The translations under genes and the position numbers were made by a program. Below, piece after piece: positions 36,593 to 43,411 of a DNA stretch of 64,000 bases. Where the stretch lies: NCBI RefSeq assembly GCF_005280585.1, contig NZ_SZVO01000023.1:43308-107307 (forward strand), given 5' to 3'. The notes under the pieces are model-generated. The model searched no databases. It was not told where the DNA came from and saw only the letters and a list, made by a program, of their open reading frames with translations. The DNA is from Dyadobacter frigoris. GTDB taxonomy: Bacteria > Bacteroidota > Bacteroidia > Cytophagales > Spirosomataceae. Within the stretch, counting starts at the first letter, position 1; every line of letters begins with the position of its first letter.

Positions 36593-37792
36593 TTATTTGG
36601 GATAAATCATGGCAAATTCTACGTCCTGTCTGCTGTTATAAGTTTCTGTAATTTTAAACAAGGAATCATATTGAGAAACCATCTGGCAGTAAATCGTGAT
36701 ACGCTCGTCGAAGTTTACTTCTTTATCAAAATTGTAATTTAAAATAAAGTCAAAAAGGTTATTGCTGCCAGCCAGAAATCCGTTTTTTACTTCATCCAGA
36801 TTGATCTGGAATTCTTCTTCTACCTGTGTTTCCAGATATTCATCTGAAATACTTCCCGCCAATGGCTGTGTTACTTTCACGCCTGACCTGATTCTTTTGG
36901 ATATTTTTCCAATTAAATCCAGTATTTCATTGTCAGTCTGTAACACTTCCAGCGATATTTTGAGTGGATAAGCCGGATTTGGTTCGAAAATAACGGCGTT
37001 ATTTTCAGCAAGAATTTCCAGGATATTGGTTTTACTTTTCAGTGTAAACTGGTCTTTCAGATATTTGATCTGACGGAGTTTTTCAATGACACCACTATGG
37101 TATTTAATTCGGTTAAGAAATTCAATAATCTGTTTTTGAATATCGATCAGGTTGTGCTGACATTCATTTAACTGTGATTTGAGTATAATAATGATGCGGT
37201 TTAACTCTTCATCGGAAGCAACTTTAAAAAACGTTTGCTCATCCTCGCCGGATATCAGCTGGTCCGTTTGCCCGATGAGTGCATAAATATCATGTCGTTT
37301 TTCATCCAGATGTTCCAGCTTTGCTTTTTTGATCTTATAGTTGGGTTCGTGTTTGAAGGCGTGATCAATATTCCGGTTCAGATCCACGACGTTACGCAGG
37401 GCGATAATACCGATTTTTCTGAGTGCATTTTTGACCTGGCGCAGATATCCATATTTTCTGGTTTCGTTATTTTCCTGTAAATAATAGAGGATATTGTGCT
37501 TGATATTTTGAATATGTTCATGGATATAGGACACATTGATTTCTTCATTCACTGCTAATACCTGCTCGAAAAATTGAAGGAATTGGTCATCCAGTTCAAG
37601 GTTAGTTCCGTTTTCGCGTATTACAGAATAGTCGATCAGTGTCCTTATTTTATCTTCATCGAAATCAACCAGTTCCAACGCATGATCATATTTGTAAGAA
37701 AGATTTTTCCTTTTTTCAAACAATGCTATAATGAGCTTATGCTCCCGGTTGAGGACTGTTAACAGTTCTTTAATGGACGAGAATGTTTTCAT
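36593..37792 (-). CDS. jetA: Wadjet JetA/MksF-like kleisin subunit
   Basis: This 399-residue helical protein is the first gene of the operon. An N-terminal winged-helix-like portion (about 1-90), a helical middle with coiled-coil tendency (about 100-260), and a C-terminal part that could contact the JetC head are consistent with a MukF/MksF-type kleisin. There is no recognisable catalytic motif. It is 6 bp upstream of jetB. A 202-bp spacer separates it from the divergent Uma2 gene and must contain the operon promoter, but I see no clear element. The role is inferred from the gene order kleisin, MksE, SMC, TOPRIM. Confidence 0.78.
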   Translation of the reverse strand: MKTFSSIKELLTVLNREHKLIIALFEKRKNLSYKYDHALELVDFDEDKIRTLIDYSVIRENGTNLELDDQFLQFFEQVLAVNEEINVSYIHEHIQNIKHNILYYLQENNETRKYGYLRQVKNALRKIGIIALRNVVDLNRNIDHAFKHEPNYKIKKAKLEHLDEKRHDIYALIGQTDQLISGEDEQTFFKVASDEELNRIIIILKSQLNECQHNLIDIQKQIIEFLNRIKYHSGVIEKLRQIKYLKDQFTLKSKTNILEILAENNAVIFEPNPAYPLKISLEVLQTDNEILDLIGKISKRIRSGVKVTQPLAGSISDEYLETQVEEEFQINLDEVKNGFLAGSNNLFDFILNYNFDKEVNFDERITIYCQMVSQYDSLFKITETYNSRQDVEFAMIYPK

Positions 37793-37994
37793 AAATAGCT
37801 GTGCTGGAAAATTTAAAAATGCAATTTATTAGTTCTTGTCAGTGATTATAAACAATTATGGAATGAATTGAAAATCAAATGAATCTGCGAGGTATGCTTG
37901 TGACGTTTATGACGGGAATTTGTCATTTTATTATTTGGATCATATACAGAAAAGCTTAAATTTGATAAAATATCACACACTAAAATACTAAGTT

Positions 37995-38585
37995 ATGATG
38001 CAAACAACTACACAGGTGACGCACGAAGAATATTTTGACTTATTGGCAAAATCTGACGTAAAACTGGAATATCATGCAGGAGAGATTCTTGCTATGGCTG
38101 GGGCGCAACCAGCTCATAATCGACTTTGTATTACATTATCTACGGCTCTGGAAAATTGCCTTAGTGATGGAGAATGTATGGTTTTAAACAGTGACCAACT
38201 GATTAAAATTCTTGAATGTGATAAATATACCTTTCCGGACGTGGTGGTTGTATGTAGAAAACCCGTTTATGAAAAATCTCCACAAGGAATAAATGCTCTT
38301 GAAAACCCAGTAATTATCATAGAAGTTTTATCAGATTCTACTGAGAAATATGACAGACTGGAAAAATTTGATTGTTATAAAACCATTCCCTCTTTTAACG
38401 AATATGTATTAGTCTCATCCAAAAAGAAGAGAGTTGAGGTGATTAAGAAACTCAATGAATCTGAATGGCTAAGTCACACTTACACAGAAAAAGATGAATA
38501 TGTATTGATTGGAGATTGTTCGATTTCTCTTGAAAAAATTTACAATAAAGTTGAGCTGCCAGACATAAAGTCTATTGGTTTTTAA
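37995..38585 (+). CDS. Uma2 family (DUF820) endonuclease-like protein
   Basis: This 196-residue protein is a more typical Uma2 member than the one at 17253. It starts with THEEYFDLLAKSDVKLEYHAGEILAMAGAQPAHN, has the conserved YTFPDVVVV strand (metal-site Asp), IIIEVLSDSTEKYDRLEKFDCY (Glu and the YDR-K helix), and an EYVLVSSKKKRVEV strand. It is probably a PD-(D/E)XK-fold protein of unknown role. It is divergent from the Wadjet operon and upstream of the metal operon, with its own spacer on both sides. Whether it takes part in either system is not known. Confidence 0.88.
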   Translation: MMQTTTQVTHEEYFDLLAKSDVKLEYHAGEILAMAGAQPAHNRLCITLSTALENCLSDGECMVLNSDQLIKILECDKYTFPDVVVVCRKPVYEKSPQGINALENPVIIIEVLSDSTEKYDRLEKFDCYKTIPSFNEYVLVSSKKKRVEVIKKLNESEWLSHTYTEKDEYVLIGDCSISLEKIYNKVELPDIKSIGF

Positions 38586-38637
38586 AACTTCAATAGCAAC
38601 TGATATTAAAATTCGAAGAGAATTTACAGAAACCAAT

Positions 38638-38675
38638 AACTCTGTAATACCTTTCCAAAATTCTGTAATACTTTT
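38638..38675 (+). promoter_or_regulatory. Two direct repeats spaced 21 bp: candidate AraC-type operator of the metal operon
   Basis: Copy 1 (38638-38654) reads AACTCTGTAATACCTTT and copy 2 (38659-38675) reads AATTCTGTAATACTTTT: 15 of 17 bases agree and the offset is exactly 21 bp, two DNA turns. Direct half-sites at 21 bp are the classic arrangement for AraC-family activators. An AraC-type regulator is encoded in the same operon. Copy 2 ends 14 bp before a -7-like element. Confidence 0.6.
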
Positions 38676-38689
38676 AAATCTTTCCTGCC

Positions 38690-38697
38690 GATCTTTG
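38690..38697 (+). promoter_or_regulatory. Weak -7-like element of the metal operon
   Basis: GATCTTTG differs from TAnnTTTG at one base and lies 45 bp before the first gene. Its weakness and the repeats just upstream suggest activator dependence. Confidence 0.35.
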
Positions 38698-38742
38698 CAA
38701 AGAGAAAAATATAGAATCTCTGTCAAATAGCATTTCAATCCA

Positions 38743-38952
38743 ATGGAAACGATAAAATTCAAAACCAATATAAAATGCGGAGGCTGTATCGCCGCCGTCA
38801 CGCCTTTTTTAACAACAGAGAACGGAATCGAAAAATGGGCCGTGGATCTGCAAAGTCCGGATCGTATTTTGTCCGTTGAAACTGATAAATCGGCAGAAGA
38901 AGTTGCTGATGTTGTTAAAAAAGCTGGATATCTTGCAACTGAAATTGCCTGA
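38743..38952 (+). CDS. HMA-domain metallochaperone-like protein
   Basis: This 69-residue protein is a single heavy-metal-associated domain. The metal-binding motif is KCGGC (Cys12 and Cys15). It has the usual alternating strand-helix pattern with KKAGYLATEI at the end, as in CopZ/Atx1. No signal peptide is present, so it should act in the cytoplasm and pass Cu(I) to a partner such as CopA. It is the first gene of a six-gene operon, 41 bp before the HYC_CC_PP gene. Confidence 0.9.
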   Translation: METIKFKTNIKCGGCIAAVTPFLTTENGIEKWAVDLQSPDRILSVETDKSAEEVADVVKKAGYLATEIA

Positions 38953-38993
38953 TAATTAATAACTTTGCCTGTGAATCTGGCTAAAAGCTAAAA

Positions 38994-39458
38994 ATGAAAA
39001 ACAAACTTCATAGATCTATAACCATTCTGATGGCCGTTCTGGTGCTGATAAGCAGCACAGGATTCGGACTGACGGAGCATCAGTGTCTGATGCAGGGGAT
39101 GACTATGAAATTTGTTTCGGAAAAAAAAGCTGATTCCTGTAAGGAGAAAGTCGTTTCTGCTTGCTGCGCGAAAAGTAATGCCCTAAAAGAATCAAAGAAA
39201 AATTTCTTAAAAAAAACCGATTGCTGCAAGGATCAACAGAAATTTGAAAAAGTTGATGTCGTTTCATCAATTGCTCAGCTTCATGCCAAAGCGCTGAAAA
39301 TGGTTGCTGATGGCGATCTTTGGTCCGTGCAGTCTTTTGTATTTTTGTTGCAGGAATGGGTTTATCCGCCTGCACAATCTTCGCTTCATACTATATCATT
39401 CTCCTCGCTCTTTCATGGGAGAAGTATGCTGTCTTTTGTACAGTCTTTTTTGATATAA
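38994..39458 (+). CDS. HYC_CC_PP family small secreted or membrane protein
   Basis: This 154-residue protein has an N-terminal hydrophobic segment (about 7-25) and the spaced features of the HYC_CC_PP family: an H-x-C (His29, Cys31), CC pairs (in SACCAKS and DCCKDQ) and a PP (YPPAQ). The cysteine-rich, Lys-rich middle suggests metal binding in the periplasm. Function is unknown, but members commonly sit next to TonB receptors and HMA proteins in Bacteroidota, exactly as here (85 bp before a TonB receptor gene). Confidence 0.82.
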   Translation: MKNKLHRSITILMAVLVLISSTGFGLTEHQCLMQGMTMKFVSEKKADSCKEKVVSACCAKSNALKESKKNFLKKTDCCKDQQKFEKVDVVSSIAQLHAKALKMVADGDLWSVQSFVFLLQEWVYPPAQSSLHTISFSSLFHGRSMLSFVQSFLI

Positions 39459-39543
39459 ATCGCTGATTATTAGATTTTAATGTTTGTATCTCATCTTTTT
39501 GAGATAAACATTGCTTTTCTCTTACATCGTGATTTAGTCAATA

Positions 39544-41778
39544 ATGAAAAGATATTTAATTGGAGCAATTCTGCTTCTATGCGTGCAATTTTCGTTTGCA
39601 CAACGAATAACCGGGAAAGTTTTCGAACAATTGGCGGGGGAGAAAAAATTAAAACCACTTACCGGCGCTAATGTTTACTGGGCCGGAACTTCGCAATCCT
39701 CTGTAACGGATACAAGTGGAAAATTCTCGATTCCACGTATTACACAATCCAATAAGCTGGTGATCAGTTTTGTGGGTTTTAAAAATGATACTGTCAAAAT
39801 CGGTGCGGAAAGTGAATTGGAAGTGGTTTTGAAAAATGACCAGACTTTGAATGAAGTTGTCGTAAAAGCAAGTTCCTCCACAATCGACAGGTTATCCCCG
39901 CATCAAACTGAAATCATAACAACCCGTGCTTTGGCAAAAGCCGCCTGCTGTAATCTTTCTGAAAGTTTTGAAACAAATGCTTCCGTTTCTGTTTCTTACA
40001 GTGATGCAGTAACAGGTGCCAAACAAATTCAGATGCTGGGTTTGAATGGAACATATATTCAAACTAATATTGAAAATATTCCTACGATTCGCGGTTTGGC
40101 TTCTACTTTCGGGATGAATTTTGTACCGGGAACCTGGATCCAATCGATTGATGTGGGAAAAGGTGCTGGGTCAGTAGTGAACGGTTATGAATCCATGACC
40201 GGACAGATTAACGTGGAACTTCAAAAACCAGATACACGTGAAAAGCTATATTTCAATACGTATGTCAACAATTTCGGTCGTGCGGAAATGAATCTTAATC
40301 TCGCAACAAAGCTGTCTGAAAAATGGAGTACAGGATTATTGACGCACGCCAGTACTTTAAGAAACAGAATTGATAAAAATGGCGACGGATTTCTGGATTT
40401 GCCACTTTACAATCAATACAATGTGATAAACCGATGGAAATATCAGAGTGAAAGAACAATGGTTCAAATGGGCGTGAAGGCATTGCACGAAGACAGAGTA
40501 GGTGGACAAACGGGTTTTCGGGAAGAGATGAAAGGCACAACCCAGGCTTATGGTTTTGGCGCAAACGTTAATCGTTACGAATTCTTTTCTAAAATCGCCC
40601 GTCTTTACCCGGACAAACCTTACAAAGGTTTGGGCTTAATTATCAATGCTTCCGTCCATGATTCTAAATCCTATTTTGGCCTGACAAACTATAACGGTCG
40701 CCAGGAAACTTTGTATGGAAATCTCATCTACCAGTCGATTCTGGGGAGCACGAATCATTCTTACAAAGCAGGTGTTAGTTATATGCTTGACAATTATAAT
40801 GAAAAATACAAAGACAGCACTTTACAGAGAAGAGAATCCGTACCGGGTGTTTTTGTAGAATACACATATAACAATCTGGATAAATTTGTACTGGTTGCCG
40901 GCTCGCGAGTTGATTTTCATAATCTTTATGGCACTCAGTTTACACCGCGTTTGCATATGAAATACAGTTTGACGGGCAACACAACTTTACGTGCATCAGC
41001 GGGCAGAGGCTTCCGGGTAGCAAATCCATTGGCGGAATATTATGGAAATCTGGTTAGCTCGCGGCAAGTTGTGTTTCTGGAAAAATTACGTCCCGAAGTT
41101 TCATGGAATTATGGCGCAAGTCTGACCCAGGAATTCAAAATTGGCGATATGCAAGGAACATTTGTTACCGATTTTTACCGGACAAATTTTGAAAATCAGC
41201 TTGTAGCCGATTTTGAGAATCCAAAATATATTCGTTTTTACAATTTGAAAGGAAAAGCATATGCCAACAGTTTTCAGGCCGAAGTTAATTTAACACCTAT
41301 AAAACGTCTGGATTTTAAACTGGCTTATCGTTTATTTGATGTGAAACAGACGGTTTACGGATTGAATAATGAAAACATATTGCTGCCAAAAATGCTGGTA
41401 AGCCGCGACCGGGTTTTGTTCAACGCCGGATATGCTTTACCTTATGACAAATGGAAATTTGATGCTACGGTTCAATGGAATGGAAAACGCCGTTTACCAA
41501 GTATGGATCCCATGTACGGAATGCTGGGACACGGTGATACCTCATCCTTTATGTCGACAGAGGCTCCTTCCTATTTCAATGTCAATGCACAGATCACGAG
41601 AACTTTCCCAAAATGGGACATTTATTTAGGAGGTGAAAACCTGAATAACTTCCGTCAGAAAAACCCGATTTATGCGGCAAATGATCCATTTGGAAAACAA
41701 TTTGATGCAGGAATGGCTTGGGGGCCTGTAATAGGCAGAATGGTATATGCAGGAGTCAGATATAAAATCATCAGATAA
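39544..41778 (+). CDS. TonB-dependent receptor, probably metal (copper) related
   Basis: This 744-residue outer-membrane receptor has a signal peptide (about 1-19), a CarboxypepD_reg-like domain (about 20-100), a plug domain and a beta-barrel ending GRMVYAGVRYKIIR. The segment AKAACCNLSESFETN in the plug has adjacent cysteines (Cys135-Cys136), an unusual feature that could bind a soft metal ion. It lies in the middle of an operon with HMA proteins, a heavy-metal-binding lipoprotein and a metal-linked regulator, so it may move copper or a copper chelate. The ligand is inferred from context, not from sequence alone. Confidence 0.88.
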   Translation: MKRYLIGAILLLCVQFSFAQRITGKVFEQLAGEKKLKPLTGANVYWAGTSQSSVTDTSGKFSIPRITQSNKLVISFVGFKNDTVKIGAESELEVVLKNDQTLNEVVVKASSSTIDRLSPHQTEIITTRALAKAACCNLSESFETNASVSVSYSDAVTGAKQIQMLGLNGTYIQTNIENIPTIRGLASTFGMNFVPGTWIQSIDVGKGAGSVVNGYESMTGQINVELQKPDTREKLYFNTYVNNFGRAEMNLNLATKLSEKWSTGLLTHASTLRNRIDKNGDGFLDLPLYNQYNVINRWKYQSERTMVQMGVKALHEDRVGGQTGFREEMKGTTQAYGFGANVNRYEFFSKIARLYPDKPYKGLGLIINASVHDSKSYFGLTNYNGRQETLYGNLIYQSILGSTNHSYKAGVSYMLDNYNEKYKDSTLQRRESVPGVFVEYTYNNLDKFVLVAGSRVDFHNLYGTQFTPRLHMKYSLTGNTTLRASAGRGFRVANPLAEYYGNLVSSRQVVFLEKLRPEVSWNYGASLTQEFKIGDMQGTFVTDFYRTNFENQLVADFENPKYIRFYNLKGKAYANSFQAEVNLTPIKRLDFKLAYRLFDVKQTVYGLNNENILLPKMLVSRDRVLFNAGYALPYDKWKFDATVQWNGKRRLPSMDPMYGMLGHGDTSSFMSTEAPSYFNVNAQITRTFPKWDIYLGGENLNNFRQKNPIYAANDPFGKQFDAGMAWGPVIGRMVYAGVRYKIIR

Positions 41779-41840
41779 ATCGAAGAAGTTCGAATTGAAA
41801 AGGTCATTAACCCTTAACCATTAATAATTAAACATTAAAA

Positions 41841-42431
41841 ATGAGGTTATTCATCAAAAATATGGTTTGTGATCGCTGTATCAAGGTCGTCCGCGAAGAA
41901 CTGGACAAGCTTGGTATTGTGTTAAGCCATATTGAATTGGGAGAAGTTGAAACGGAATCTGAACTTGATGCTGAAAAATTAATTCAGGTGAAGCAAATGC
42001 TTGAAGCAAACGGATTTGAATTGCTGGACGATAAACGTGCTACTTTGGCAGAAAATATAAAAACACTTATTATCGAAGAAGTGCAGTATTTGAAAGGACA
42101 TAAACCGGCTGCGGTTAATTTTTCAGATTATCTTTCCCAAAAAACGGGTTATGAATATTCATATCTGAGCAATTTGTTTTCATCCGAAACCGGACAAACG
42201 ATTGAACAATACATCATCGCCCAAAAAGTGGAGAAAGTTAAAGAATTGCTTTCTTACAATGAATTAAGTCTGAGTGAAATGGCCTGGCGGTTATCTTACA
42301 GCAGTGCGGCGCATTTGAGTAATCAGTTCAAAAAAGTTACCGGAATGACACCAGGGGAATTTAAAAAGGGGAATACGCTTCCAAGAAAAGCGCTGGATCA
42401 GGTAGGAGCGTCGAAAATTAAAACTTTATGA
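41841..42431 (+). CDS. AraC-family regulator with N-terminal HMA-like domain
   Basis: This 196-residue protein joins two parts. Residues 1-65 look like a degenerate HMA domain with KNMVCDRC (Cys10 and Cys13). Residues from about 90 form an AraC-type double helix-turn-helix ending in the SAAHLSNQFKKVTGMTPGEFKK signature. A metal-binding sensor coupled to an AraC DNA-binding domain is a natural design for a copper or silver sensor. The operon promoter carries two direct repeats 21 bp apart, typical of AraC-family sites, so autoregulation is likely. It is 62 bp after the TonB receptor gene and 22 bp before a lipoprotein gene. Confidence 0.87.
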   Translation: MRLFIKNMVCDRCIKVVREELDKLGIVLSHIELGEVETESELDAEKLIQVKQMLEANGFELLDDKRATLAENIKTLIIEEVQYLKGHKPAAVNFSDYLSQKTGYEYSYLSNLFSSETGQTIEQYIIAQKVEKVKELLSYNELSLSEMAWRLSYSSAAHLSNQFKKVTGMTPGEFKKGNTLPRKALDQVGASKIKTL

Positions 42432-42453
42432 TTCATATAAATCAAAATATACC

Positions 42454-42714
42454 ATGAGAAAAATTCTTTTTGCTTTGTCATTAACATTACTATTCGCTTG
42501 TGATGGAAACCAGGAAAAGGCCAAAGAAACAACAGAAAAACCGGCTGTTGTAGAAAATGCCGCAGTGGATACTGTAGCTGAAAAAAAATACGCTTGTCCG
42601 ATGCAATGCGAAGGAGAAAAGACCTATGCACAAGCTGGGAAATGTCCGGTTTGTAAAATGGATTTACGGGAAATCGCTCTCGCAGAAACCGATTCTACGG
42701 CTCATAGTCATTAA
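42454..42714 (+). CDS. Heavy-metal-binding-domain lipoprotein
   Basis: This 86-residue lipoprotein has lipobox FAC (Cys16). After a charged linker it has a heavy-metal-binding (YHS/HMBD-like) core YACPMQCEGEKTYAQAGKCPVCKMDL with four cysteines and two methionines, and a His-containing tail (AHSH). Similar HMBDs appear at the N-termini of CusB/CusA efflux components. Here it stands alone and is probably a periplasmic metal-binding or delivery protein. It is 22 bp after the regulator gene and 30 bp before a periplasmic HMA gene. Confidence 0.88.
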   Translation: MRKILFALSLTLLFACDGNQEKAKETTEKPAVVENAAVDTVAEKKYACPMQCEGEKTYAQAGKCPVCKMDLREIALAETDSTAHSH

Positions 42715-42744
42715 TTTTTACTTACTATTAATCAAAACATAATC

Positions 42745-43089
42745 ATGAAAAAAACGATCATTTTATTCATAGCAGCACTTTTTTTAAGTGTAAATTTTGT
42801 CAACGCGGATGGTAAAGACAAAGAAGTGAAATTCAAAACTTCTGCGATTTGTGAAATGTGTAAGGCACGTATTGAACGCAATCTGGGCTTGTCAAAAGGA
42901 GTTAAAGAATCGAATCTGGATTTGGCTGATAAGGTTGTGACAGTTAAATATAATCCTGATAAAACGACCGAAGAAGCGATCAAAGCCACAATCAACAATA
43001 CGGGCTACGACGCTGATTTATCGGTTGCTAATCAAAAAGCACATGATAAATTACCAAGCTGTTGCCGTAAAACTGCTGCTGTACATTAA
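42745..43089 (+). CDS. Periplasmic HMA-domain protein with C-terminal cysteine pair
   Basis: This 114-residue protein has a signal peptide (about residues 1-21), an HMA domain with CEMC (Cys36, Cys39) and strand pattern DKVVTVKYNPDKTTEEAIKATINNTGYDA, and a C-terminal extension KLPSCCRKTAAVH with a CC pair and His. It probably binds Cu or a similar soft metal in the periplasm. It is the last gene of the operon, followed by an intrinsic terminator 86 bp downstream. Confidence 0.9.
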   Translation: MKKTIILFIAALFLSVNFVNADGKDKEVKFKTSAICEMCKARIERNLGLSKGVKESNLDLADKVVTVKYNPDKTTEEAIKATINNTGYDADLSVANQKAHDKLPSCCRKTAAVH

Positions 43090-43175
43090 TCTCCATGGCT
43101 GAAATCTTTGGATTGAAATATTGCCGGTAAAATGCATAATTAGAAATATACGGGTATAAAAGAGTACTAAACTTT

Positions 43176-43224
43176 AAGGTTGATCGTGAAATATTTATAT
43201 TTTCATGATCAACCTTATTTTTTT
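43176..43224 (+). terminator. Intrinsic terminator of the metal operon
   Basis: A 16-bp stem with one wobble (43176-43191 with 43201-43216), a 9-nt loop and a long T run mark the end of the six-gene operon. Confidence 0.85.
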
Positions 43225-43411
43225 GATTAGCTGTTTGTACGTAGAATTATGCTCCTCTCTTTTGATTTGAGTTAACAATTCATGAAAATTTTGGATTGAA
43301 GTTTGTTATGGGTCATATAATATCCCCCTTCACATTTTCATAACATCACCGACACATACACGTAACCTGACGATTCTAGTTTTGCAGCCTTAAAACTACT
43401 CATCCCAGGAT
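43225..43411. other. Rest of the 322-bp gap before the Oar-like receptor gene
   Basis: The gap 43090-43411 holds the terminator and, in this right half, the candidate promoter of the next gene at 43377-43384. No gene is supported. Confidence 0.5.
43377..43384 (+). promoter_or_regulatory. Candidate -7 element for the Oar-like TonB receptor gene
   Basis: TAGTTTTG matches TAnnTTTG and would start transcription about 21 nt before the ATG at 43412. No matching TTTG -33 element is visible. Confidence 0.35.

Noticed and set aside
38743..43089. Classical Cus RND efflux operon
   Set aside because: No CusA or CusB is encoded; only a heavy-metal-binding domain of the sort found in CusB appears, as a free lipoprotein.
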